From: Betaproteobacteria bacterium
Lineage (GTDB): Bacteria > Pseudomonadota > Gammaproteobacteria > Burkholderiales > Eutrophovitaceae
Length of the DNA stretch: 41,149 nucleotides
Assembly (NCBI GenBank): GCA_020346185.1
Contig: CP070775.1
Location: 3,146,335-3,187,483 of the forward strand
Direction: 5' to 3'
Under the pieces are notes generated by a model. That model was not told the DNA's origin and did not search any database. It saw only the letters and a list, made by a program, of their open reading frames with translations. Numbering within the stretch: the first letter of the stretch is position 1; each line of letters starts with the position of its first letter. The position numbers were made by a program, and so were the translations under genes. Shown one piece after another: positions 24,155-33,212 of the stretch.

Positions 24155-25138
24155 ATGCTTGCTTACATTGTTCGCCGGCTATTGCAATCCATACTCGTGT
24201 TGATTGCCGTAGGCTTCATCGCATTCTCGTTGTTCAATTTTGTCGGCGATCCGATCAACAACATGGTCGGTGTTGAGGCCACGGACGCCGAGCGTGACGC
24301 GGCCCGCAAGAGGCTGGGCCTGGATGACCCGTTCCCGGTTCAGTTCGCGCGTTTCGCCGCAAACGCTGTGCAAGGAAACTTCGGCCAGTCCTATCGCCTG
24401 TCCATTCCGGTTGAGACCGCCATCGCGGAACGGCTGCCGGCGACGCTGGAGTTGGTGTTCGTTGCCGCCGTGATGGCGCTCGCCATCGGCGTGCCGCTCG
24501 GCGTCTATACCGGCTTACACAGGGACGGCGCGATTTCCCGAATGCTCCTTACTGCTTCGCTCATTGGTATTTCCCTGCCGACCTTCTTGATCGGCATCCT
24601 GCTGATACTTGTTTTCTCCGTGTGGCTAGGTTGGTTGCCATCGTTCGGACGCGGCGCGACGGTCGATTTGTGGGGATGGGAAACCAATCTGGCTTCATGG
24701 GAAGGTTTCAAGTCGATTATTCTTCCTGCAGTTACGCTGTGCCTTTTCCAGTTGACGCTGCTCATGCGCCTGGTGCGCGCGGAAATGCTGGAAGTGCTGC
24801 GCGCCGACTATATCAAGTTCGCACGCGCGCGCGGCTTGACCAATCGGGCTATTCATTTCGGACACGCATTGAAGAATACCCTCGTGCCAGTGATCACCAT
24901 CACCGGGTTGCAAATCGGTTCGCTCATCGCCTTTGCCATTATCACCGAAACCGTCTTTCAGTGGCCGGGCATGGGGCTGCTTTTCCTGCAGGCGATCCAG
25001 TTTGTCGACATTCCCGTAATGGCCGCTTATCTGTGTCTGGTGGCGTTCATCTTCGTGGTCATAAATTTAGTGGTGGATCTTCTCTACTACGTCATTGATC
25101 CGCGGCTGCGTCTCGACCGCCCGGGCCAGGTGTTCTGA
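24155..25138 (+). CDS. oligopeptide ABC transporter permease, DppB/OppB type
   Basis: A 327-residue inner-membrane permease with about six membrane segments. N-terminal MLAYIVRRLLQSILVLIAVG, the NxxGDP-like FNFVGDPINNM and the LGLDDPFPVQF stretch are typical of DppB. The EAA coupling loop reads ADYIKFARARGLTNRAIHFG, and FAIITETVFQWPGMG follows. It is 67 nt behind the binding-protein gene. It pairs with the DppC-type permease whose gene starts 10 nt later. Confidence 0.94.
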   Translation: MLAYIVRRLLQSILVLIAVGFIAFSLFNFVGDPINNMVGVEATDAERDAARKRLGLDDPFPVQFARFAANAVQGNFGQSYRLSIPVETAIAERLPATLELVFVAAVMALAIGVPLGVYTGLHRDGAISRMLLTASLIGISLPTFLIGILLILVFSVWLGWLPSFGRGATVDLWGWETNLASWEGFKSIILPAVTLCLFQLTLLMRLVRAEMLEVLRADYIKFARARGLTNRAIHFGHALKNTLVPVITITGLQIGSLIAFAIITETVFQWPGMGLLFLQAIQFVDIPVMAAYLCLVAFIFVVINLVVDLLYYVIDPRLRLDRPGQVF

Positions 25139-25148
25139 GGAAGCGGTG

Positions 25149-26114
25149 GTGGCAACGGTTACCGGCGCAGAGCAAACGACCAGTACCTGGCTATGGCGTT
25201 TTCGTGATAGTGTGCGGCGTTTTTTTGACAGCGACGTCTTTTACAGCTTTCGTCGTTCACCGGTGACCGTTCTTGCCTTCGTGACAGCGGTGATCATTTT
25301 CGTGGCGGCGTTTGGCGCGCCAGTTCTGGCGCCGTTCAATACCAACGACGTCGCCACACTTGACCTGACCGACGCATTCCGCCCGCCGGTCTGGATGGAA
25401 GGTGGCACCAGCGAGCACCTGCTTGGGACTGATGATCAGGGGCGTGACGTGCTTTCCGCCATCATGTTTGGCACCCAGGTTTCGCTTGTCGTCGGTTTCC
25501 TCAGCGTGATCTTCTCCATGGTTCTTGGTGTTTCTCTAGGCTTGATCAGTGGTTATGTGGGCGGGCGCATAGATCACGTGATCATGCGTATCGCCGATGT
25601 GCAGCTCAGTTTTCCTGCCGTGCTGGTGGCACTGCTGTTGTTCGGGTTCGCCAAAGCGGTGTTGCCGCGCGGTGTTCAGGACGCGGTTGCGATATACGTG
25701 CTCATTGTTGCCATCGGCCTGTCGAACTGGGTGCAGTTCGCTCGCACGGTGCGCGGCTCGACCATGGTCGAAAAGAACAAGGAATATGTGCAGGCGGCGC
25801 GCGTCATCGGCCGCACGCCGATCGCCATTATGGTTCGGCACGTGTTACCCAATGTGATGGGACCGGTGCTGGTCATCGCCACCATCAGTCTGGCGATAGC
25901 GATCATCACCGAAGCGACCTTGTCATTTTTAGGCGTGGGGGTAGCGCCGACACAACCTTCTCTGGGTACGCTGATTCGCTTCGGCAATAATTTCCTGTTC
26001 TCTGGCGAATGGTGGATGACGATCTTCCCCGGCATTGCGCTTGTCATTCTGGCGCTCGCGGTGAATTTGCTGGGTGACTGGATGCGCGACGCGCTCAATC
26101 CGAAGCTACGCTGA
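25149..26114 (+). CDS. oligopeptide ABC transporter permease, DppC/OppC type
   Basis: A 321-residue permease beginning at GTG 25149, 8 nt after GAGG; GTG 25146 directly before it is an alternative. The DppC-type N-terminal domain (RRSPVTVLAFVTAVIIFVAAF), LLGTDDQGRDVLSAIMFGTQ, and the EAA loop EYVQAARVIGRTPIAIMVRH are visible. The C-terminus ends with LGDWMRDALNPKLR. Its stop overlaps the ATG of the ATPase gene (ATGA), showing coupled translation. Confidence 0.93.
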   Translation: MATVTGAEQTTSTWLWRFRDSVRRFFDSDVFYSFRRSPVTVLAFVTAVIIFVAAFGAPVLAPFNTNDVATLDLTDAFRPPVWMEGGTSEHLLGTDDQGRDVLSAIMFGTQVSLVVGFLSVIFSMVLGVSLGLISGYVGGRIDHVIMRIADVQLSFPAVLVALLLFGFAKAVLPRGVQDAVAIYVLIVAIGLSNWVQFARTVRGSTMVEKNKEYVQAARVIGRTPIAIMVRHVLPNVMGPVLVIATISLAIAIITEATLSFLGVGVAPTQPSLGTLIRFGNNFLFSGEWWMTIFPGIALVILALAVNLLGDWMRDALNPKLR

Positions 26115-27124
26115 TGAGTGAGGCGAGGAGCAATCAACATCTACTGAGTGTGGAGAACTTGCGCGTGGAGTTTCCAACGCGGCGCGGCACTCTGGTAGCC
26201 GTCGATCGAATATCCTTTCACATCGATGAAGGCGAAGTGCTGGGCGTTGTTGGCGAGTCGGGGGCCGGAAAATCACTGACGGGCGCTGCCATCATCGGCT
26301 TGCTAGAGCCGCCCGGTCGAGTGGCCGAGGGCAATATCGTTTTTGACGGAGAGCGCATCGACGATATCGGCTACGAGAAGATGCGCCGTCTGCGCGGCAA
26401 TCAAATCGCGATGATTTTCCAGGATCCGTTGACTTCCCTCAATCCGCTTTTCACCGTCGGCCGGCAGTTGACCGAAACGATTCGCACGCACGTCAGCATT
26501 GACGAGCGCAAGGCTCGGGTGCGTGCCATCGAACTGCTCAATGAAGTTGGCATTCCGGCAGCCGATCGCCGGGTCGACCAGTATCCTCATGAGTTCTCCG
26601 GCGGCATGCGACAACGCGTCGTCATCGCGCTTGCGCTCGCGGTGAACCCGCGCCTCATTATCGCCGACGAACCGACGACAGCGTTGGATGTATCGATCCA
26701 GGCGCAGATCATCACGTTGCTAAAGCGGCTGTGCCGGGAGCACGGCACCTCGGTGATGCTGATCACGCACGACATGGGGGTCATCGCCGAGACCGCGGAT
26801 CGGGTCGCGGTGATGTATGCCGGGCGCATTGTTGAAATCGGTCCTGTAGGCGACGTCATAAAGCGGGCCAGCCACCCCTATACACGCGGCCTGATGAACT
26901 CGATCCCCGTTATTCGCCAAGACATAGAGCAACTGGTGCAGATCGACGGCTCAATGCCGCGATTGACCGATATTCCTCCTGGTTGTGCATTCAATCCGCG
27001 TTGCCCGAAAGTTTTCGAGACTTGTCGTACCGAACGTCCCGAGCTCGTTGACGTGGGCGCTACCAAAGCCGCCTGCTGGTTGTACGACTACGCGCGGCGA
27101 CCAGGCGCCGGCAGTACGACGTGA
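26114..27124 (+). CDS. oligopeptide ABC transporter ATPase, DppD/OppD type
   Basis: A 336-residue ATPase. Walker A is GESGAGKS, the Q-loop is MIFQDPLTSLNP, the ABC signature is SGGMRQR and Walker B is LIIADEPTTALD, with the switch His in LITHDM. The C-terminal oligopeptide-transporter extension carries HPYTRGLMNSIP and CAFNPRCPKVFETC, a four-cysteine region that in this family can bind an Fe-S cluster. Coupled by ATGA overlap to the DppC-type gene, it is followed 10 nt later by the second ATPase. Confidence 0.95.
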   Translation: MSEARSNQHLLSVENLRVEFPTRRGTLVAVDRISFHIDEGEVLGVVGESGAGKSLTGAAIIGLLEPPGRVAEGNIVFDGERIDDIGYEKMRRLRGNQIAMIFQDPLTSLNPLFTVGRQLTETIRTHVSIDERKARVRAIELLNEVGIPAADRRVDQYPHEFSGGMRQRVVIALALAVNPRLIIADEPTTALDVSIQAQIITLLKRLCREHGTSVMLITHDMGVIAETADRVAVMYAGRIVEIGPVGDVIKRASHPYTRGLMNSIPVIRQDIEQLVQIDGSMPRLTDIPPGCAFNPRCPKVFETCRTERPELVDVGATKAACWLYDYARRPGAGSTT

Positions 27125-27134
27125 GTAAAGCGGC

Positions 27135-28184
27135 ATGAGTGCGAGCGACGTGCTTGTTAGACTGAGCAGCCTCGGAAAAGATTTCGACGTTTCGCCGCCG
27201 TTTCTGAACCGGTTGTTGGAACGTGAGGATCGGGTTTTACTCAAGGCCGTCGACAGCCTCAGTATCGATATTCCCAAGGGCAAAACCTTCAGCCTGGTGG
27301 GTGAGTCCGGATGCGGAAAATCCACCGTTGCTAAGCTGGTGGTCGGTCTGTACCGGCCGAGCCGTGGAAGCATTGTATACGATGGCATCGACATGCCGAC
27401 GCTCAAGACTCAGGCGGATGTCGAGCCGTTTCGAAAACGCATGCAGATGATCTTTCAGGATCCTTACGCGAGTCTCAACCCGCGATGGAGGGTCAGCGAC
27501 ATCATCGCCGAGCCAATCCGTGCGCACAGACAAATCACTGGCAAAAGGGCGATCGACCAGCGCGTGGCAGAACTGCTGGTTCAGGTCGGGCTGGCGTCTG
27601 CCGACGGAGTCAAATTTCCCCACGAGTTCTCGGGTGGACAGCGCCAGCGAATCTCCATAGCAAGAGCGCTTGCAGGCCAGCCCGAATTCCTCGTATGCGA
27701 CGAACCCACCTCGGCACTGGATGTGTCGATACAGGCGCAGATTCTCAATCTCATGACACGCTTACAACGTCAGTTCGCGCTGACTTACTTGTTTATCAGC
27801 CACGATCTCGCCGTTGTTTACCATATCTCCGACTTTGTCGGTGTCATGTACCTTGGACGACTGGTGGAATGGGCTGACAAGCGCACGCTGTTTCAACGCC
27901 CCTGGCACCCTTACACGCGCATGTTGCTGGATGCGATTCCTGATCTGGAATTGAGTGGCCGGCAACGCTCCCCGGTGGCGGGGGAAGTACCGAACCCCAT
28001 CCACCCGCCGTCGGGCTGCCACTTCCACCCTCGCTGCCCTCACGCTAACGAACGCTGTCGCAACGAGGTGCCAAATTTGGTTCGGAAGGATACGAGCGAA
28101 GTTGCTTGCCATGCGTTGCTCGAAAACCGCTTACCGGAAGTGACTGTGACGGGTGAACCGGCCGACGTTGGCAGTGGCGGGTGA
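27135..28184 (+). CDS. oligopeptide ABC transporter ATPase, DppF/OppF type
   Basis: A 349-residue second ATPase of the transporter. It shows Walker A GESGCGKS, Q-loop MIFQDPYASLNP, signature SGGQRQR, Walker B LVCDEPTSALD and switch His in FISHDL. The C-terminal extension has HPYTRMLLDAIPD and GCHFHPRCPHANERC. Together with the DppD-type protein it forms the heterodimeric motor. The stop codon lies 18 bp before the second leader module, so the transglycosylase gene may be read both by read-through and from its own promoter. Confidence 0.95.
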   Translation: MSASDVLVRLSSLGKDFDVSPPFLNRLLEREDRVLLKAVDSLSIDIPKGKTFSLVGESGCGKSTVAKLVVGLYRPSRGSIVYDGIDMPTLKTQADVEPFRKRMQMIFQDPYASLNPRWRVSDIIAEPIRAHRQITGKRAIDQRVAELLVQVGLASADGVKFPHEFSGGQRQRISIARALAGQPEFLVCDEPTSALDVSIQAQILNLMTRLQRQFALTYLFISHDLAVVYHISDFVGVMYLGRLVEWADKRTLFQRPWHPYTRMLLDAIPDLELSGRQRSPVAGEVPNPIHPPSGCHFHPRCPHANERCRNEVPNLVRKDTSEVACHALLENRLPEVTVTGEPADVGSGG

Positions 28185-28202
28185 GATGAATGAGCGTGCG
28201 AA

Positions 28203-28394
28203 TGCTACATTGCAGGAAGAAATGCGAACCTTTGTAAGCTGTGACAGGATAGGATCGGCAAAGTCGAATGGAGAGGCGATGCGTGTAGTTATGCGCCGAT
28301 GGCGTGAACGGGGCACAACGCTCTGCTCGGTTATCAACTTGATTCTGGTGCTCTCGATTTCGGGTTGCGGGCCGAGCGAGGATACGGATCAAGC
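28203..28394 (+). repeat. leader/signal-peptide module, copy 2
   Basis: This is the second copy of the 192-bp module at 22353. TGCTACATTGCA is again exactly 76 nt before an ATGCGTGTAG start, and ATCGGCA and GATACGGATCAAGC occur at the same offsets. The encoded lipobox cysteine is again residue 30. Confidence 0.85.
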
Positions 28395-29856
28395 TGATAG
28401 CGAGACCGCACAAACCGCGGAGGTCAAAGCCATTGCGGCTGGCAGTGGCGCTCATAAACTCCTCGACCCGGAAACAGACGAGGCGGCCATGCTGCAGACC
28501 TTGCAGCAGGCGCGTTCGTGGACCGGCGACCTCGACGGCATGGTAGATAGGCGCCTGATACGCGTTCTGCTCGTCCCCAACCGCACCAACTACTTTCTTG
28601 ACGGCGCGGTGCAGCGTGGCGTGACCTACGATGCGATGGTCGAGTTCGAGAAGTTTGTCAACAAGCGCCTCGGACGGACCAAACGGAACAAGGTTTACCT
28701 GGTTATTCTGCCGGTGACGCGAGATTTGCTGATGCCGGCACTTCTCAGCGGTCTCGGGGATATCGTCGCGGCCAATCTGACTATTACTGACGAGCGGCGC
28801 AGGGTGGTGGATTTTTCAAAGCCGTTTCTTTCCGACGTCCGGGAACTGGTGGTGAGCGGCCCCGCCACGCCTGCCATCTCGAGTCTCGATGACTTGTCGG
28901 GGCGGGAGATTTGGGTTCGCCCTACCAGCAGTTTCCGCGATAGTCTGGTTCGTCTCAACATGAGGCTTGGTTCCGAAGGCAAGAATCCGATCGTGATTCG
29001 TGCTGCCGACGAGCATCTCGAGACCGAAGACCTGCTCGAAATGGTCAACGCCGGCATCCTCGGCATTACCATCGCGGACAGCCACATCGCTGAGTTCTGG
29101 GCACAAGTGTTTGGCGGCATCACGGTGCATGACGATCTGGCCGTTCGTAATGGGGGCAAGATTGCCTGGATGTTTCGCAAGGACAGCCCGAAGCTCGCGC
29201 AAGAGGTCAATGCCTTCGCTGCCGAATTCAAGAAGGGAACGTTTATGGGCAACGTCCTCTTCACGCGGTACTTGCAGAATACGAAATGGGTGCGCAATGC
29301 TGCGTCCAAGAAGGACCTCAAGCGTTTCGACGAGACGGTGAATTTCTTCAAGGAGTACTCGGAACAGTACGACTTCGACTACCTGATGATGGTCGCCCAG
29401 GGGTTTCAGGAGTCGCGCCTGGACCAGCGTGTTCGTAGCCCTGCTGGAGCGGTCGGCATCATGCAGCTATTGCCTTCCACGGCAGCCGAACCGGCGGTCG
29501 GTATCAAGAACATCGAAAAAGCCGAGCCCAATGTTCATGCCGGCATCAAGTACATGCGGTGGATTGTCGACACCTATTTCGCCGATGAAGATCTGGACGA
29601 GCTGCAGCAAACTCTCTTTGCCTTCGCCTCCTATAACGCCGGGCCCAACCGCATTCGACGTCTGCGCCGTCAGGCAAAGGCGCGGGGCCTCAACCCGGAC
29701 ATTTGGTTCGATAACGTCGAGGTGATCGCGGCCGAGCAGATCGGGCGGGAGACGCTGCAGTACGTGAGCAACATCTACAAGTACTACCTTGCCTACACAC
29801 TTGTCGCTGAGCAGCGCGCACGGCGCGAGCAGGCAATCGAAAGGGCAAAGCGATAG
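28279..29856 (+). CDS. MltF-like membrane-bound lytic transglycosylase lipoprotein
   Basis: A 525-residue lipoprotein (lipobox SISGC, Cys30, linker GPSEDTDQAD). After an N-terminal region, a family-3 solute-binding domain (about residues 90-320) includes LIRVLLVPNRTNYFLDG and DIVAANLTITDERRRVVDFS. The C-terminal SLT domain has the catalytic Glu in GFQESRLDQ, then PAGAVGIMQLLPSTA, HAGIKYMRWI and FASYNAGPNRIRRLR. MltF cleaves glycan strands of peptidoglycan to anhydromuropeptides at the outer membrane. ATG 28279 follows GGAGAGGCG. It lies directly after the peptide transporter, which hints at recycling of cell-wall peptides. Confidence 0.92.
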   Translation: MRVVMRRWRERGTTLCSVINLILVLSISGCGPSEDTDQADSETAQTAEVKAIAAGSGAHKLLDPETDEAAMLQTLQQARSWTGDLDGMVDRRLIRVLLVPNRTNYFLDGAVQRGVTYDAMVEFEKFVNKRLGRTKRNKVYLVILPVTRDLLMPALLSGLGDIVAANLTITDERRRVVDFSKPFLSDVRELVVSGPATPAISSLDDLSGREIWVRPTSSFRDSLVRLNMRLGSEGKNPIVIRAADEHLETEDLLEMVNAGILGITIADSHIAEFWAQVFGGITVHDDLAVRNGGKIAWMFRKDSPKLAQEVNAFAAEFKKGTFMGNVLFTRYLQNTKWVRNAASKKDLKRFDETVNFFKEYSEQYDFDYLMMVAQGFQESRLDQRVRSPAGAVGIMQLLPSTAAEPAVGIKNIEKAEPNVHAGIKYMRWIVDTYFADEDLDELQQTLFAFASYNAGPNRIRRLRRQAKARGLNPDIWFDNVEVIAAEQIGRETLQYVSNIYKYYLAYTLVAEQRARREQAIERAKR

Positions 29857-30126
29857 AAATAACGCCTTCGTCAGACCCGCAAGGCGCGGCGAAGGTGATG
29901 ACTCACCAACTGACGCGTGTCGCATCGTGGTCGAGTTCGTTCAGTACGGACAGCATGAAGAAGATAAAGTCTATTTGTCAAGGTGGACTCAGATTGCTCT
30001 GCATGGCGCGTGTTTGTAGTAATTGAGCTCTGGTTTGTGAAGTTGATATTAAGTCTGCCAAGGCCCAGAGTTTCCTTGTCAGGTTGAAGGCGGAATGGTT
30101 TTTGATATTTTGGGGAGAGGACAGAA

Positions 30127-31044
30127 ATGAGCGATAAGCCTGCCGTCGGTTTCATAGGTGTCGGTCTGATGGGTAAAGGCATGGCGAAGAACGCCGTGGA
30201 GAAGGGTTTTCCGGTAACGGTAGTCGCGCATCGCAAGCGCGAAGCCGTGGAAGACCTGATTAATCGCGGTGCGACCGAAGCCTCAAGTGCAAGGGAGCTG
30301 GCAGAAAAGGTCGACGTGATTGTGCTGTGCGTGACGGGTGCACCCCAGGTTGAAGAGACGCTGCGCAAACGCGACGGCATCCTTGCCGGTGCGAGGAAAG
30401 GTTTGACCATCATCGACTGCTCGACGTCAGAACCGCAAGTGACGGAACGTCTGCATCAAGAACTTGCCGGACGCGGCATCTCCTTTATTGATGCACCGCT
30501 ATCGCGCACGCCTGCGCATGCGTGGGAAGGTGAATTGACCACCTTCGTTGGCGGTCCAGCCGAATTGGTGGAAACGTGGCGCCCGCTATTGTCGACATGG
30601 GCGAGCGCAATCCTCCCCACTGGCGGCCCGGTTGGTTCGGCGCACGCACTAAAGCTGGTAAATAATCTGATCAGCATTGGCTATGCTGCCCTTTGGTCAG
30701 AGTGCTATGCGATGATGGGCAAGATTGGTCTCAAACCGGAGGTACTTCGTGAGTTGATTGCCAATACCGGCATGAACTGCGGCAATTTCCAGAATTTCTC
30801 GAAATATATCTGTGACGGTGATCCGGATGCGCATCAATTTTCGCTTTCGAATTGCCTGAAGGACATGACCTATTACAATCGGTTGGCAACCAAATACAAC
30901 GTGGCGACATTGATGTCCAATGGTGCCCTGGAAACGCTCAAGCTCGGTATCAATATGGGGTTTGGCGAGCGCAACATTCCAGAAACAGTCGACATCCTGC
31001 ACCGGCTCAACGGTCAGAAAGAAGGTCCGGCAACGGGTGATTGA
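30127..31044 (+). CDS. 3-hydroxyisobutyrate dehydrogenase-family oxidoreductase
   Basis: A 305-residue beta-hydroxyacid dehydrogenase. GFIGVGLMGKGMAKNA binds the dinucleotide, and AHRKREA suggests NADP(H) preference. The substrate loop is DAPLSRTPAHAWEGEL; SRTP replaces the usual SGG, which marks a distinct subgroup. Catalytic K176 lies in HALKLVNNLI. GGGGAGAGG precedes the ATG. It could reduce tartronate semialdehyde or oxidise another 3-hydroxy acid, which would connect to the hydroxypyruvate isomerase, but it stands apart in the window. Confidence 0.88.
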   Translation: MSDKPAVGFIGVGLMGKGMAKNAVEKGFPVTVVAHRKREAVEDLINRGATEASSARELAEKVDVIVLCVTGAPQVEETLRKRDGILAGARKGLTIIDCSTSEPQVTERLHQELAGRGISFIDAPLSRTPAHAWEGELTTFVGGPAELVETWRPLLSTWASAILPTGGPVGSAHALKLVNNLISIGYAALWSECYAMMGKIGLKPEVLRELIANTGMNCGNFQNFSKYICDGDPDAHQFSLSNCLKDMTYYNRLATKYNVATLMSNGALETLKLGINMGFGERNIPETVDILHRLNGQKEGPATGD

Positions 31045-31134
31045 CTGGTCAACGGTACCCGCGATCACGCCGAGCAGGTGCGCACGACGTCGATGACTGC
31101 GAAACGGTCTTCGTCTAAGAAAACAAGGGCCGAG

Positions 31135-31653
31135 TCAGGTCCGCAGCGCCGGCAATGCCTCCCCTTGCGGAACGAAGAGCAATGCAAGGCCGTTGTTGCA
31201 CCAGCGCTCTCCGCGCGGCGCGGGGCCATCGTCGAAAACATGTCCTTGATGACCGCCGCAGCGCGCACAGTGATATTCGATGCGCGGCCAGACGAGCTTG
31301 TAATCTTTCTTGGTGCCGAGGCGGCCTTCGATCGGCTGAGTGAAACTCGGCCAGCCGGTTCCGCTTTCGTATTTGTATTTAGCGTCGAAAAGCGGCAGAT
31401 AGCAGGCGGCGCAGATGTATAGTCCCATTCGCTTTTCCCGATTCAGTGGGCTGGAGCCCGGGCGCTCGGTGTCCTCCTCGAACAAGATCTCGTAGCGAGC
31501 GGGCTCCAACAGCTTCTTCCACTCGGCTTTCGGCCTGTTGAGAACGGCAAACTGCTTGACAGTGGCGCCTGTCTCCGTTTCGCCCGCTGCAGCGACGCAC
31601 CAATGCAAGAACGGCAGAGCCGAGATTCCCGTTAATAATCTTCGACGATCCAT
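31135..31653 (-). CDS. msrB: exported peptide-methionine (R)-S-oxide reductase
   Basis: A 172-residue MsrB. A twin-arginine-like leader (MDRRRLLTGISALPFLHW) implies a periplasmic enzyme. CAAC and CARC are the zinc-binding pairs. SGTGWPSFTQPI and GHVFDDGPAPRGERWCNNGLAL contain the active site, with the catalytic Cys in RWC. It repairs oxidised methionine in exported proteins. The start at 31653 is chosen over an ATG four codons earlier because it begins the leader. No MsrA is nearby. Confidence 0.9.
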   Translation of the reverse strand: MDRRRLLTGISALPFLHWCVAAAGETETGATVKQFAVLNRPKAEWKKLLEPARYEILFEEDTERPGSSPLNREKRMGLYICAACYLPLFDAKYKYESGTGWPSFTQPIEGRLGTKKDYKLVWPRIEYHCARCGGHQGHVFDDGPAPRGERWCNNGLALLFVPQGEALPALRT

Positions 31654-31792
31654 GGCAATCTCCAATGTCCAGGGTCGTTATTGTTGACCGGCGTACCGGC
31701 CAAAAGTTGCCCATCGTTGAGGGCATGACCTGTATGCGTTGTATCGTAGTGGCCCTGGGTATTAATCGATGGCCCAAGAGCGGTCTGCCGCA

Positions 31793-32119
31793 TTAAAGAA
31801 TTACCAGGCGACCCTGATACGCGCGAATTCTGCGGCTAAACGACATTCTTCCTGAAGTCGTGCTGAAAATCTCCGGCTCGCTGGTGGCGCCCTTGTGCTG
31901 GATCGTCAATTTGCAGGAACTTGCGTCTGGAACGTCATTGATCCGATATTGCCTGCTTATGGCGGTTGTTGCGGTTTTGCTGAATTCACCACAAGATGCG
32001 GTAACTGCAGCGCCCTGCGCACCTCTGCCGGTATGTTCGTTAATCGTGCCAGTTATGTCTGCGCTATATGCGCAGCAGGACAAAGTACACATGAGCATGA
32101 ACGCGACTAACTGATTCAT
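31793..32119 (-). CDS. secreted carboxypeptidase-regulatory-like domain protein
   Basis: A 108-residue protein with signal peptide MNQLVAFMLMCTLSCCAYSA. The mature domain (ITGTINEHTGRGAQGAAVTASC, then QYRINDVPDASSCKLTIQHKG) has the beta-sandwich pattern of a carboxypeptidase regulatory-like/Ig-like domain, with two mature cysteines that could pair. GGGAGGATCGAG precedes ATG 32119. It is a single-domain exported protein, possibly ligand binding. It lies between msrB and the thioredoxin-like gene on the same strand. Confidence 0.7.
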   Translation of the reverse strand: MNQLVAFMLMCTLSCCAYSADITGTINEHTGRGAQGAAVTASCGEFSKTATTAISRQYRINDVPDASSCKLTIQHKGATSEPEIFSTTSGRMSFSRRIRAYQGRLVIL

Positions 32120-32255
32120 CTCGATCCTCCCGAAAACCCTGATAAGTCCATTGTCTGCGTCGCCTTGAATGCAATTGGGCAACATTGCTCCGCGAACGTG
32201 AGTCGAGCGCTGCTGTTTTCTTTGACGAAACGTGTTTCAGTAATCAACGTGCGGC

Positions 32256-32822
32256 TTACGCCTCGCGCCATTTGATCGAGCAACCCATGCTCGCGTGCTG
32301 TTCCGCTGGACCCTTGCCAGTGGTGGCAACCATACGCATCGCCTCTAGCAATTCGAGTTTGCGATTTGCTGCATCGCCCATGCGTGCATCGTCGAGGCGA
32401 CCCCGGTACTGCAGTTTCCCGTTGCGATCGAAACCGAAGAAATCTGGCGTGCAAACTGCATGGTAGGCGCGAGCGACCGATTGGTCTTCGTCGACGAGGT
32501 ACGGAAAGCTGAATTCATGCAGAGCAGCGAAAAGTTTCATATTCGCCGGACTGTCGTCAGGGTAATGTTGATAGTCGTTTGGCATGATCGCCACCACATT
32601 GATGCCTTCGCTTTGCAGTATCCGCGCGTCAGCCACGAAACGGTCGACAAGTGCTTTCACATATGGACAGTGATTGCAGATAAAAGCGATCAACAGTCCA
32701 TTTTCACCGAACAGGTCTTTCAGGTTGTGGGATCGGCCGTCAGGGTCGGGCAAGGTGAATGGCTGTGCCTGCCAGCCGGGCTCTACTGTTGGCGTGCTGA
32801 GTAGCATTTTCAAAATCCTCAT
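32256..32822 (-). CDS. thioredoxin-like AhpC/TSA-type protein with CxxC motif
   Basis: A 188-residue redoxin-fold protein. N-terminal FTLPDPDGRSHNLKDLFGENGLLIAFICNHCPYVKALV contains the CNHC redox pair. VVAIMPNDYQHYPDDSPANM, FPYLVDEDQSVARAYHAVCTPDFFGFD and LQYRGRLDDAR follow the family pattern of cytosolic CNHCPYV proteins. A second ATG at 32807 (MLLSTPT) is a plausible start. It probably acts as a thiol oxidoreductase or peroxidase helper. It is in the same orientation as msrB. Confidence 0.85.
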   Translation of the reverse strand: MRILKMLLSTPTVEPGWQAQPFTLPDPDGRSHNLKDLFGENGLLIAFICNHCPYVKALVDRFVADARILQSEGINVVAIMPNDYQHYPDDSPANMKLFAALHEFSFPYLVDEDQSVARAYHAVCTPDFFGFDRNGKLQYRGRLDDARMGDAANRKLELLEAMRMVATTGKGPAEQHASMGCSIKWREA

Positions 32823-33212
32823 CTAGAACTTGGCAGCGCAGAAGGGGGGGAACTCCTGCGGGGATAAGGGGTTAGCGTTGTGAGTCGGCTTAATCATCTG
32901 TGCTCGATAGTGCTAGTCCGAGTTTCGATGACGCCGAATGGAGATGCGACTACTTGTTTGACCCACACGATACCACCATGGACGACCGCGGAACCACCTT
33001 GCCAAACCGAACGCGTGTTATTTTGGAATTTGCAGTGCTTGTGGCGACCCAGTTTCAGCGGCGCCAGGCTATGGCAGCAGCGAGTGTTCCGGCGGAAATG
33101 GTAATTACCGGCCACATATCGCAGGACCGATCCCAGGTCGGACGCAGGTATTTGTCATCATTGCGATGGTGTTTGCAAGGCTGGTATCAGCTGGAAGTGG
33201 CGTATCCGGCAG
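32823..33212. other. 390-bp intergenic region
   Basis: Open frames on both strands are present but none has a ribosome-binding site or a recognisable domain. A plus-strand stretch at 33125-33215 reads like a hydrophobic segment (VFVIIAMVFARLVSAG) without a start codon. It may be a remnant. Confidence 0.4.

Noticed and set aside
29857-30126. Terminator after the transglycosylase gene
   Set aside because: CGCCTTCG and CGAAGG segments could pair over a long loop, but there is no compact stem or T-tract.
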